This document shows positions 44,697-56,159 of a stretch of 64,000 bases of DNA, piece by piece. The notes under the pieces were generated by a model, which was given only the letters and a program-made list of their open reading frames with translations, had not been told where the DNA came from and made no database searches. The number at the start of each line of letters is the position of its first letter. The first letter of the stretch is position 1. The DNA comes from Branchiostoma floridae. Lineage: Eukaryota; Chordata; Leptocardii; Amphioxiformes; Branchiostomatidae. Location: NCBI RefSeq assembly GCF_000003815.2, contig NC_049985.1, positions 7,898,089 to 7,962,088 on the forward strand. The letters run 5' to 3'. The translations under genes were made by a program, and so were the position numbers.

Positions 44697-46271
44697 ATGT
44701 TTCTGGAGGTCAACGAGAACAAAATGAGGGTGTCCAGCAACCATCTGGGCGGACTTGCCCCTCAGCTGAAGCGGTACAGGAGGTACGGTACATCTGGCTT
44801 CTTGCTTTTACACACCACATCGCACATGGGTATCTTTGATGAAACAATAGCTCGTATTTCATGAAGTGTTAGGCATCAAGCACCACCGAGGGAGAACCGT
44901 CACTTTGTGATGCTTAACCTACCCCAAAGGTACAAGTTAACGTCAGTCTCAACTTAGTATCGACCGCACGAACAGTGTCTCTTGACCTTGCAAAAGATAC
45001 ACATGATTGATTGATTAAATGCATGCATGAAACGAGCAAACCAATCTTAATTGTGGACGCATTAATTTAGGGCATGAGCCATGATCATGAACAATAAACC
45101 ATTTGCGCCAAATCCGTGTCCATCTTCTTCCCAACCAATTCAAGCAAACGTGAGTAAACTTAAAATTCACACTGACGACAGATAAAGGACATTATCTGAA
45201 ACGTCTGACCATCTCCAAATCAAATCCAGTTGCTTGAGTAATTGCTATTTGGCGTAAATCCACAGTGTATTTTTCACTCCCTATATTCCCAGCCAGCCCA
45301 GCAAGCCGCTAGACCTGACCCTGAAGCCGAGTGAGACCCTGCCCTCCCACATCGCTACTCTGGAGTACTTCAACAGGAAGAACCTGCATAGTGTGGAGAC
45401 GGAGGTTCACAACCCGCTACCTTCACAGGACAGTGCGTATTACCAACATTATGTTCAATGCGATGAAGTTATGTGGTAATGTCAGTCTTGTCTTTTCGAC
45501 GTGCAAATTCAACGTTGAAAAGGCACCAGTATTGATCCTGAAGAAGGCGACAGTGGCCATTGAAACTTTAATACTTGTGTACTTTTGTGTAGGAAGAAAG
45601 TTTAGCATTGAATTAAGGCAACTTGCCGTAAGGCCTGTAGTTTCAAACATAGTAATTCAGGGCCTCTTTGCATATGCGGCCGTACACCTTGGACGTTTAG
45701 GTCTGACTTCACTTGTAATTTCCCTTGGCCCAAATGTTTTAATTGAAGTATTTAACTAGCTTTCCTTAAGTCAGGTCAATGACATTACAAGGGCATCATA
45801 TAGGACCACTTCTGTCTCTATAATGCCATTTTCTTTCACCGATATACAGCTATCAACGAAGAGACTGGGCTGATCGAGTGGAACACCAAACCGTGGCACT
45901 ACGGAGTCACCTTAGCTCACTTCTCTTACGCAGACGAACCAACTTCCGACGATTCCCGTCTGCAGCCGTCAACAAAAATCCATGAAAAATCGTCAGAAAC
46001 TGATCAGACAACTCCATCTGCGGATGGCACAGCTTTACAAACTAAGACTGTAGAAGAGGATGGAGACACACCGCACTCTGAAGGGAGAAGCAAAGAAGAA
46101 ATTGTTGCATCGGCCACAAAAAGATCCTTCGGTATGGCCGTACGGGACGTTAAGTTTGCCACGACGCCCAAACTTATCTGCAAGGTGCTTCAGGCCAACC
46201 AGGTCATGTTCTTTCAGGACGAATTCGCAGAAGCCGCCATGGAAATGGAGAGAAAGGCACAATACGATTAG
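44697..46271 (+). CDS. unrecognised protein of 215 aa, three coding exons
   Basis: The exons are 44697-44782, 45293-45432 and 45850-46271 (TAG), 648 nt with matching phases. A TGA lies in frame upstream of the ATG, in the context ACAACCATGT, which supports the start. An AG at 44661 may open that exon with 5' UTR. The N-terminal half has a basic LAPQLKRYRR segment, then PLDLTLKPSETLPSHIATLE, YFNRKNLHSVETEVHNPLP and IEWNTKPWHYGVTLAH. A Ser/Thr/Glu-rich linker follows, then VRDVKFATTPKLICKVLQAN and a Glu-rich end. No transmembrane segment, signal peptide or enzyme motif is visible. The aromatic/Pro/Trp spacing is reminiscent of small ciliary or microtubule-associated proteins, but I cannot name a family. 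AATAAA at about 47127 may be its poly(A) signal. It is convergent with AGA. Confidence 0.7.
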
Positions 46272-47596
46272 CATAGGTAGGGAACGAGACTTTTAAAATG
46301 GTGATAGTAATGGGAACGAGAGCTGGAGAAATTTCGGAAAAGACACTTTCAAACACGAAGTAATCTTAGATGAAGACCCACTCAAATCAAGTAGATGCAA
46401 ATTGAAAGCAACTTCTACTCTTAACCAGAGACTCTTGCACAGAAGACAATGATAATGTTTAGCCTTTATTCACTTTATCTAAAATCCTTAAAGAAGGAAT
46501 AACTTCAGAAGCTACTGTTTTCCTAAATCAGCTCCAAAGGAATATGTGCACTACATCTTACATGGCACATAGACATCTGAGCAACAAATGTGACACTAGC
46601 AGCATACCCTGAAATGTTGATATAACTTCTTCTCCATCATAAATTATACAATCCATGTATAGCTCTCTTAGGATACATTCTAAGCTCCATATGTCTTACA
46701 CATATACATACACAGTCCACCAATCTATACATGGAATATTTACCACAATTCTATACAATGTCTCTCCTCATCATGTTGATCCATGAGCTCCAAATTGGAA
46801 ACAAGCATAAAACACATTTGAGTAAACAGACTTCGAGCAGCATTAAATGTCTCTTAGTCCCACAGAGCTACACTTCAATGTATAACTAAGTCTATACATG
46901 TATGCCGCAACATGCAAAGCAAACAAATTTTGGGTGATAAAAAAACTTGAATGCTGCAAGTAGATTTGTAAAATTGTACTGCCCTACAGTTATTCACACA
47001 GGTAGTACTAGGAGTAGTAGTATCTACTGTCAGTACATGTATGTTATCCAATATTATATTGAATCATGTTTTATTGCTTTTAATTTTAAAGCTGCAATAA
47101 TATTCATTGAAGACAACAATGAATGAATAAAAGCTGCCTGGAAAGAATGCACCTATGTTTCAATCATTGCACTATTATAGTAATTCATGCACTTTTAACC
47201 TAAGAATCACAATGATATACCTTAATTAATCTTTATTGAATATCACAGTTCTAGTTTCAAACTAGTTTTCTTGTCCATACATTTTGGTTCAAGGCATATT
47301 TATTCAGTATACTTTGATGATGCTAGCCATCTATCCAGTATACTTCAGGCCTGGAAAAAACAACACTGCAGAGCTTCTCATAGTATTTTCAGACTATCAG
47401 TTAAATACTTATACTGCTTAGCTGACTGGCTGGTATCGTTAGACTTTTTGGAAGTATATGTTCTCAATAAACCATTTATAGGTTTGAAACCTTCAAAAAC
47501 TATATTCTATAAGCTATGTCTCACTGGAGTAGTAAGTTGAAACTGATATTTCTACCAATTGTTACCAGTTGACATCATTGCCCTTGCAGACACTAC
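46272..47596. other. convergent 3' flanks of the 215-aa gene and AGA
   Basis: AT-rich. AATAAA at about 47127 suits the plus-strand gene. TTTATT at about 47297, AATAAA on the minus strand, suits AGA. No other gene was seen. Confidence 0.45.
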
Positions 47597-50500
47597 CTAC
47601 TGTTGACAGTCGACTTGTTCCACAGTGGTGGACTTGACTGTGGGGTTCCGAATGGAGTAGGGGAACTTGTCCAGCCCCGGCCAGTGGCAGGCAGCACCTA
47701 CAAGTGGGGAACAAATAGTCATGGTTTGGTGGATAAATGTAGAATGGCAAACAATAGCTTGAGATCACAGCTAGGCAGACTGGAAGAAAAACAAAACCTT
47801 TACCGCATTTGGATGCATAGCAGGAAAAACATTGTAGGTCTGAGGCCACATATGTAAAAGATTGTGAAAGTAATCTTCCACTGGTCATGACAGAGAAGAG
47901 AGATGCCACATACAGTATTTATGGAGAAAATTCTCCTAGCTCTTTTCAACAAGAACAATGAACAGTGGATGACGGCTCTATGACATGTCCTAAGGACTGC
48001 AACCCTTTCCAGTAGTGTGTATGTTGGGTGAGCGTGCCTGGGATTCAAACTCCCTATCTCCAGGTCCAGAGGCAGGGGTCACTAACAACTGGACAATGCA
48101 TGCTACAAAAATGTACAATGTACATATAAAATAGTGTAAGCAAGATGCAGAGAAGGAAGCCCAGGTCAAAAAGAAGGAAATACATGAGTGAAGAACCTAC
48201 CATACTCCCCCTTGATGTTGGCACACACCAGAGCACCATGGTAGTTTGGGTATTTCTTGCCTATTCTGCTCAGGGCCAGCTGGCAGGCCTTTTCAGGGGC
48301 CATCCCTCCTCGCATGTACTCCACTGCTTGGTAACTGGAGAAAGGTAAAACAGCTTCATTAAAAAGGATAATGTTGAAAGATGCACAAGGTATCAACAGG
48401 GTACACTTTCAGTGATTGGAGATTGGGTACAATTTGGGTACTTCTTTCATTTAACTGGTATCAAAATTGTTTACAAGTAAAAGAATGGGTCCAAAACTTC
48501 TTTCATTTAACTGTTATGAATTTGTTTACAAGTAAAACCTTCTGTGATTTATGAAAACACTCAGGTTTAGAGTCTAAGTGCTTGTGGCATCAGTACATTT
48601 TTAGGGCCAATAGTTATAGGAAATAATGCTTTTTTAAATCCATCTTTTTTTTTCAATTGAACAAATGCATGTAATACATACAAATCCTGAAAGGTGGTGC
48701 TTTTGAATTATACACACTATTCCATCAATAGCTGATATAAATGCAGTATACTATACCTTGGTAGAAATCTCATGGTGATGTCACCGTCACCCGTCCCTGC
48801 TGCCCCTCCCACCTCACTGTCAACGTACACCCCCGCTCCTGCAATGGGAGCGTCCCCCACTCGACTGTATAGAACAACAAAGTGTTTTGTTACACCGTGT
48901 TCTCCAACCAAAAGAAAAGTCTTAAACTTTACCAGGCAGACAAGAAAAGAAATTAGATGTGCAATTTACCTCAAGGCTTCAATGATTGAAACAAACATAG
49001 CAGTTTATAATCGAAATTCCAAGTCAGGTAAAATAATTTTGAACAGGGCCCCTAACTTAAACATACCTTAATAATGTTCAACAACCATAAGTTTGTGAGA
49101 GGTAAAAACTTGCCCATGGTCTGCATAAAAGTTTATTAGGAGGACTATGAGAAATCTTACCCTGGTACTTTGTGAAGAGCCCCATTGGTAGAAGACCCTC
49201 CTGCTGTCGCATTGGCACCAATCACTATCATCCCTACAGGGCAAACATGGGACTGTATTCCGGCACTCAACACTTTTTACCATGTAAAAATTTTTGGACT
49301 AAGGACAAGTCTAAAATAAATGAATCATACACCTCAGGGGTCAGCACTAAATGATATTCTCTATTACAACTGTAAAACATTTGTCAACAGAAGACCATCC
49401 TCTTGTAGGCCCATTCAACCACACAGTACACACATCTCCCCATGACCCCCTTGCTACATGATACATGTACCCCTAGATACACACATTACATGAAAGTAAT
49501 TGAATTACTGACTTTCCCACGTTCTAATTACTTTAGACTGAAGTTGCAGAACTAAGTGTGACAGGATTGTTGACACTTCGAAATTTCGAAATGCAGTACA
49601 TCTTTGTGTTGATCTGCCATTTCCCCAGAACAGTTTGTGCATTGTTGTCACTCACAAAGTCCTGATATGGATGTGTTACGACGTCTCTTAATTTTTCTTT
49701 GAAGTTGCCACATTTGTGATTGTAAAAAAAGGTTTTTGTGTAAGTATGGCTCAACTCTTTCTTCTTTCTTGTACTATATTGAAAGTGTAGTAAGGGCAGA
49801 GGCTACAAGCGTGAGATCATACCGATAGTGTCATGGTCAAACTCGTCAGAGTGGGGGCTGTAGCTTGGAGTTTCCTTCCAGTCAGCTGGGTTGAGAGGCT
49901 TGTAGGGACCACACGACTTACTGGGATCTGGAGACACATTCTGAAAAACAAGGTTACAAATAACTTGTAAAGAAACTAGTATCAAGAATATTGCACATTC
50001 TCTGAGGTTTCTCATTTATTCAAAACTAGTGACCCCAAGAAGTCTGAAAATTGCAATGGTAACAAAAAGATCCTTTTATTCACAAGAGACCACATTTGCT
50101 AAGATAAAGGTGTCAGTTTTAAGAATTCTGTTCTTTATGTAAAGAGAAGTTCCTGACAGAAAACAGTTTTATGCTTACTTAAAACAGCAAATTTCATTAA
50201 AGGTAAAATGTTGCAAAGAAAATACCTTGGTAAGATTAAAGTATGAGTCAGAAATTGGTGTACCTTTCTGTAGTTAGGTTGACATTTCTTGTTGTTCCAA
50301 GCTATCCACTGTTCAATGGACCTGTGTGTGTGAAGGTCCGACTCTGCAAAGCCCATCTCAAGTGCAAATGCTGAAGCTAGGATTGAGTGATGAAAAAAGT
50401 TAACATTACTTTTTATATACCAGCAGGGCTCGAAATTCGGTTTTAGGAATAGGTGCACTGGTGCACCCAGCTTAAAAAATTGGGTGCACCAAAACATTTT

Positions 50501-52607
50501 TGGGAGCACCACTTTAAGTAATAACCTAATAATAAAACTTAGTTACAAGATATCAAATTCTTAAACAAATACTATGACAGACTTTTATTATCTTTCTAAC
50601 ACTTAGATGTCAAGAATATGATGTATACTACTAGAATACTTTGATATCTTTAGATACATAAACCTAAGAAAATATTTGGGTGCACCCTGTGCACCCACAA
50701 AAAATAATTGGGTGCACAGCTCCAATTCTGGGTGCACCTGGGTGCACATGCACCCAGTATTTTGAGCCCTGACCAGTGTTGCAAGTATTCATAGTTGACA
50801 GCTATTATTCTGAATAGGACCAACTTTTTGAACATTGCACATGGTCAATCCTGTTAATAGTGTTATACACTCTCACATTTATGATTTGGATAAATTAAGC
50901 CATGTCCATACATTCAAAGAACATTGTTTGTATTCCTAGAGATCAACACAGTAACAGCAATCTAGAGACACACTTTATTTCTTGATATTTCACATCCTGT
51001 ATTGAACAATATAGTCTAATTTGTGAATGTCAATACAGCTGTACAATTCGAGACCCAAAATCTATAGCCTATCCAGGCCAACAAAACATAGTATTGAAAA
51101 TTATCAATGTGTCAGTTAGTCAATCAAAGAATACGTTGGAGACAGGAAGACAGAATGCATTTTACTAGTTACCTTGCTCCCCCACTAGCATGGTGTGAGT
51201 GGTATGTTCCATGACACTGCGGGCGACAGAGATGGCATTCTTCACTCTGCGCAGATCAGCAACGGCTCCGACATCAAGAGTTGTCCTGAGTTAGTAAGTC
51301 ATTTTAAAAAGAGTTACATGTACTTCTTTTATATATTGCACACAAAAAAAAGTTTTGTAAGTTGCCATGATTGCCATCTAACATTGATCATGATACATAG
51401 TAAAAACATGAATCTGACCACGACTGCCCTACAATACTCACCCATCCATGATGAGAGCATCTAATGTTGTCTCTCCATGTTCATCAGGGCTGGAGGGGAA
51501 GAAAGAGTGAAAATCAAGAGATTTAAATAACATAGAATTAAGGAGGACAGGAAAACAATGTACATTGGTGTAAAAGTTGAAAAATCCAAATGTTGCTCCA
51601 GTTAATGACAACAGACCACAGTGAATGCTGTCTGAAATGTCTGACCATCTGCAAATTTTAGTGTCACTGGAGAATACTTTATTGACAGTACTCATATGTG
51701 AACAGTGAACCTCTTCAAAAGATGAAACAGGCCTTCCTGTCTACCATCCTCTTCAGAAACCAAGAAGTACAACATACATAATATAACTACTGTCATGTTC
51801 AAAGCGGAGGGTGAAATGTGAAAGCCTGTGTCCGTACCTGCCTCCATACCCCACAGTGAAGTCACACTGCTGTGCCTCACACTCAGTACAGCCTTTCTCC
51901 ACAGCATCCAGTACTGATCCATCATTCCTCAGAGCAGTCCATGCTGGGGGAAACACAAATCAACAAGGGTATCAAAACACTGTAAACGTACAACTAAAAG
52001 CAGACATAACATACATAACATAACAATATTGTAGCAATGTGCTTCTATTGCAACAATATCATACAGCTTTCGTATATATATTTTTTTTGGGGGGGGGGGA
52101 CTGGGCAATATCCTATGTATGTAAATCTTGTCTTGCTTTTTCATCTTTTCCAACTCTCCAAAGATTGTAACGTTACATCAACTTCAACCAGTTTCGTAGG
52201 CAAACACAAGTAAATCCATAAGCCCGTGCCCTGGGCCTAAAAAAATCCTTATTATATGTAACGTTACATATTTTTGCATGCCATACGCACAGCACTGGTA
52301 GAAAATCTGAGAAGGATGACAAACCAAGACAAGATTTACCTAGGGTAGAAAGATCTAGAAAGCCAAGATATGGATTTTTTTACAAGATCAAGATGACAAA
52401 GCGACAGCCCCCCTCCCCCATTGACCTTGAACGTTTCTCCCCTAGCTTACTTTCCACTCCGTAAATCGATACAGTACCTTTCTCTGTGGCGTTCGTGAAC
52501 CCCCAGGTATTGATAACCAGGGGAACGGAAGTTTTCTGGCCCAAAATCTGCCCGAAACATGCAATAAAACAGATCACGAGCAACAAAATACACTTTCGCG
52601 CCGCCAT
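47597..52607 (-). CDS. AGA: N4-(beta-N-acetylglucosaminyl)-L-asparaginase (aspartylglucosaminidase), 347 aa
   Basis: In transcription order the exons are 52607-52478, 51943-51838, 51489-51442, 51285-51173, 50376-50264, 49940-49823, 49233-49161, 48864-48757, 48334-48201 and 47697-47597 (TAG). They sum to 1044 nt, all in phase. This lysosomal N-terminal nucleophile hydrolase cleaves the GlcNAc-Asn bond of glycoasparagines. Visible features: a signal peptide at residues 1 to about 23; [32 protein letters not shown], where autocleavage before T208 would create the catalytic threonine; and [12 protein letters not shown] with TGDGD, which form the substrate pocket. The cysteine pairs of the vertebrate enzyme all have counterparts ([16 protein letters not shown] with [11 protein letters not shown] with LVCAN, GAACHW with VDCQQ). 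Length is almost identical to the human enzyme. The catalytic Thr is encoded at the 3' end of exon 6. Confidence 0.97.
50424..50771. mobile_element. 348-bp MITE in an AGA intron, GTGCACCC-rich
   Basis: The ends CAGGGCTCGAAAT and, reversed, CAGGGCTCAAAATA are inverted repeats. ACCAG directly abuts both outer edges (50419-50423 and 50772-50776), a 5-bp flanking duplication. Subterminal GGTGCACC/TGGGTGCAC motifs are repeated in both halves. The interior is AT-rich with no ORF. Confidence 0.8.
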
Positions 52608-52625
52608 TTTGAATCATATGACGAA

Positions 52626-52633
52626 TCACGTGA
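52626..52633 (-). promoter_or_regulatory. CLEAR-like E-box upstream of AGA
   Basis: The palindrome TCACGTGA sits 19-26 bp upstream of the AGA start codon. It is the core of the CLEAR element (GTCACGTGAC), through which TFEB-family factors drive lysosomal genes in vertebrates. The outer bases are A and T rather than G and C. The role is inferred from motif and gene identity. Confidence 0.5.
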
Positions 52634-52829
52634 TCTAGAATTGTTCTGGCGAGAGCACAATTTCACAGGCTTTGGTGATTTCTTTAAGAGCAAATTGCAT
52701 AAACTATGGGCCAGATATTAGAAATGTGCCAATATAAAGTAGTTATATGTTAAAAACAAAAACCTAGTAACCGAGCAAATTGTTCTGTTTACGTATAATA
52801 CCATATGTGCCAGCCCTCTCAACATGTCC

Positions 52830-52901
52830 TCCCATGTGGTCTAGTGGTTAGGATTTGTGGCTTTCACCCACACGGCCCGGGTTCGATTCCCGGCATGGGA
52901 A
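52830..52901 (+). tRNA. tRNA-Glu (UUC)
   Basis: The cloverleaf is readable. Acceptor TCCCATG pairs with CATGGGA, with discriminator A at 52901. The D arm is TGGTCTAGTGGTTAGGA, and an anticodon arm TGTGG-CTTTCAC-CCACA gives anticodon TTC. The T arm is CCCGGGTTCGATTCCCGG, containing the B box GGTTCGATTCC. A run of ten T's at 52909-52918 supplies the Pol III terminator. There is no intron. The sequence agrees with animal tRNA-Glu genes. Confidence 0.97.
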
Positions 52902-52907
52902 ACTACG

Positions 52908-52918
52908 TTTTTTTTTTT
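52908..52918 (+). terminator. Pol III oligo-T terminator of tRNA-Glu
   Basis: A continuous T run begins 7-8 bp after the tRNA 3' end. Confidence 0.8.
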
Positions 52919-53164
52919 CCTTGGATCTTTCGTTTTCCACCCCTTATACAAGTCACTAAATGCATTGTAAGGATTTTCTTACAAATTCCATATTTTTATC
53001 CAAAAATTAAATCATTTTATGTCACGTTTATCGTAAAACGTATGTTATCAATATTTACAAAACTTTACATTATGTTTTCGATAACATACATTAAACCCTT
53101 ACATCTACAACTGTACCTCCATACATCCACTGGATGCCATAATATCACCACATGAGAAAAATAC

Positions 53165-53291
53165 CAGGGGTGCCTAAGTATTTGCACGAACCCTATGAAA
53201 TAATTCGTGCGTTTTCGCATAGTGATTCGTGTGTATCACATAATATTCGTATGAATTTCATAGGGTTCGTGCAAATGCTTAGGCACCCCTG
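53165..53291. mobile_element. 127-bp near-palindromic MITE
   Basis: Arms of about 37 bp, CAGGGGTGCCTAAGTATTTG... and ...CAAATGCTTAGGCACCCCTG, are almost perfect inverted repeats and include CACGAACCCTATGAAAT. The direct repeat AATAC flanks both ends. The interior repeats ATTCGTG-type motifs, also in both orientations, so the single strand can fold over most of its length. Confidence 0.93.
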
Positions 53292-53800
53292 AATACATGA
53301 GAAGTTAACATCAATAATCCTGAGTCAAATACGCTTCAGACATTCAGGTATTCAAAACAATCTTGAGAAGGCTTCTATAACAATGTTTTCCCATGTGGTG
53401 GTATTCAAATGACAGTGAAATTTTAGAGTTTCGCAGTAGTGGTAAGGTACTGGACCTAGCAGAGCCGTGGGGCATTTAAGAACCTAACAGAAAACCTAAT
53501 TGAAGACTAAAAAAAGCGATTGACATGGGTCAGGGAAAACGACCTCTCACGCACTCACTCACTCAGTCCCGTAGCTCAGGTGGCCGACCTCTAGAAAAAC
53601 AACCATGTATCCTTTTTTTATATCGCCCTTGGGGATAAAATCAATTAAGGTTAATCCTGTCATTATCTTAAGTAGAATTCAAATATATATAGAGTTTCGT
53701 CACTCAATTCACCTGCATGACCTACAAAAAGGGCTAATTTTGTTATTTGATAAACGAACTTGATCAGGGGCAGCCATGACGATATGGTAATGTAACCATA
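53292..53800. other. spacer, nothing recognised
   Basis: No ORF, repeat end or RNA gene could be supported here. Confidence 0.4.
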
Positions 53801-53807
53801 TCGTCCT

Positions 53808-53990
53808 CCTCTGGCAACCTGACGAGAAAAAGAAGAAGGGACGACCCAATCTGACACTATTAAAAGAAAGTTCTGGAGGGAGAAGTTGGTCTAAAGGACC
53901 GCGACCTGTTGACCGCCATGCTGGACCGTGAACTCTGGAGCGGCAATCTTTGTGGCACCTCGTACTACGAGCCGATGAACTGAACTGAAA
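53808..53990 (+). pseudogene. fossil 3' end of a LINE-type reverse transcriptase ORF (tentative)
   Basis: One frame reads EKKKKGRPNLTLLK, like the basic GRPxxTW tail motif that ends many non-LTR retrotransposon ORFs. After a frame change it reads GLKDRDLLTAMLDRELWSG with a stop soon after. The frame is broken and only the tail is visible. Confidence 0.35.
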
Positions 53991-55060
53991 CTGACCATCC
54001 TAAAGCCAGCAGTTGCTGTCGGATGGCCCTGGGCTCTGCCCGGCAACTTGAAGCGCCGTGTTGCAGTGACAGGTGTGTCTTCTAGCAGGTATGAGGTAGG
54101 TAGGTAGGACCTAGCTAGGTAGAATGGGGATGGTGAAGAAAAGGCTTGCCTCATCTGTGCCATTAGCCATTGCCAGTACTGTATTTATTTATGATACATG
54201 TAATGCTACGGCCAAATTTCCAAACCGTGGCCCGGCCCCGATGTTTGCGGAAATGTAAAAGTGTGTATCAAGGAGTATACACAGACTACACTGAAGACTA
54301 ATCCTCCAATGTTCTGTGTGCTTTGTTGTCTTGTATATCGTACTTTTCGCTCGCTCAAGCTGCCCGGTCGGGCACCGGTTTTGAAATGTGACAGTAGCTT
54401 AAGTCGGGGTGGCAATCCCGATACTGTTATCTTGTAACTCTGCCATATTTGTGCATGCGGTCTATCCAAAGCGTTGACCCGTTACGGGTCTTCTAATACC
54501 CGACATTGCTCGTTACCGGACGCCACCTCGGTATACTTCAACTCAGTATGTTTTTCAAACAGGTGACTCGGAAAAAAAGGCTTCAAGTATAAAGGGCCCA
54601 TTACTGAAATCCACCTGTAAAGGGATCCTGTATCCCCACCCCATGAGCCCTGTGTTAGAATTGTATTATCGTGTTTTGAGCCACCAACGATAGAAGATCG
54701 CAAGAGTACTGAACCATCAACTTCTGTCTGGGTAAGGGTTTGTACTAGTGTACAATTTATGTTTTTTACTGCTTTGCAGCTGTGCGATCATTATGTAGAT
54801 CAATATTTAAACAAACAACACCACCCCATACGAAACCAGTAATTGCTCCCCAGTGATTCAATACTAGTAGTTCTTCGTTAAGTTTGACAAAAGAGTCTTA
54901 AGACACATAGGCTACATGGGTTTGCCGAAACAGAACAAGCGTAACACTTCCAGGTAAGGTTACAGGCTTCTTTGTAACAGCAGAATAGGCGCACGATTCC
55001 ATGGCAAAACCGGGAGGGGTATTGAGGGCCAAGTGTCGCAAAATTAAACATATACATAGA
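53991..55060. other. spacer with short GTAGGTAGGT run, nothing else recognised
   Basis: A small GGTAGGTAGGTAGG tract lies at about 54094-54110. No gene was seen; the open frames here lack any recognisable domain. Confidence 0.4.
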
Positions 55061-55079
55061 ACGATTTTTCTCTCACACA

Positions 55080-55262
55080 GAAGAGTTGAAAAAGGTCTCA
55101 CACACAGACAGATTTTTCTCTCTCACACATCAGTGGAAAAAATTCGCACACATTGACAGATTTTTCTCTCTCACACAACAGTTGAAAAAGGTCGCACACA
55201 TTGACAGATTTTTCTCTCTCACACAAGAGTTGAAAAAGGTCCCACACATAGACAGATTTTTA
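55080..55262. repeat. 57-bp tandem array, about 3.3 units, related to the 291-bp satellite
   Basis: Units of about 57 bp read GAAAAAGGTCKCACACAYWGACAGATTTTTCTCTCTCACACA with an AGTTGAA/AGTGGAA junction. In reverse complement this resembles the GTGAGAGCGAAATTTTGTCG ATGTGAGAGACCTTTCGG part of the 291-bp satellite, so the two repeat families share an origin. One frame is open throughout (KKVxHIDRFFSLTQQL per unit), a by-product of 57 being a multiple of 3. Confidence 0.9.
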
Positions 55263-56150
55263 AAAGGTGACTTTTTACCCTGTGTCGTCCTATACAATTC
55301 TTCACAAATGTTATAAATGCAAGCATGTACACACGGTTTCTCAGTTCAACATGTACTCTGCTCTTCAATATAGAGGCTATAACATTCCTGACACAACAAC
55401 GATTTTGGTGTTTCCGCCTCTTATTCTTACTCAGCGCTTATGTTTATGCTCACGGAACTGTATATGCAGACAAAACAATATAACGTTATGCCATCGTTGT
55501 ATCAATGCATTAGTTTATGATGATAAGAGACTTGCTAATTCAAATACGTCACTTCAAAGCATCATATTATTTAAGTGAATACAGTGGCCGCTATTCAAAT
55601 CCATTTCTATTTCAGCATTCAAGATACAATGGCCAGCATGACTTTGACTTTTGATCTGTTATATAGCTTATATGATTTGCTTTTTCCCAAATTGAGACAC
55701 TGTCTCACTGTCCCAATGTCTCTGGAGTCATAGAATGTACGCACATATGTCATATAAGTTGTCCTTCAAAGACTCAAACTTGCACGCTCGATATCTTTCT
55801 TAGATACTCTTTCAGATCGTTCTTGCAGTCACACATAATATCTGTCAAAACAAATATCACCCCAAAACTGAGGCTGAATTTTTTCACATACACATCCAAG
55901 TCACTCACCCATGATAAGAGAGCTTAAAATGAAAAAAAAAACTGATTAAAAGATCCTTGTTCGGATGTATAAGTACGACGACTTTAAAGTTTTGGGGGTT
56001 GATTGCATTCTTCACATTGTACAGACACCAGAATATGGCGCGTAAACAAATGTGCATTTTTTTGTCTCAAATATACGCACATATCAACTCTCAAACACAA
56101 ACTCAAAATATTCTTTCCCAAAGACATCATATTCTTTGATACAGCAGACA
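55263..56150. other. spacer between the two related arrays
   Basis: AT-rich. An open frame of 103 codons at 55267-55578 is Cys-rich but has no recognised domain, paired splice sites or start context. Confidence 0.35.
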
Positions 56151-56159
56151 TCTATTATT

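Noticed and set aside
45331-45759. Plus-strand ORF of 142 codons
   Set aside because: It runs in the wrong frame through an exon of the 215-aa gene and then through its intron.
55086-55316. Repeated-peptide ORF of 76 codons
   Set aside because: Product of a 57-bp tandem repeat whose length is a multiple of three; no start or expression evidence.
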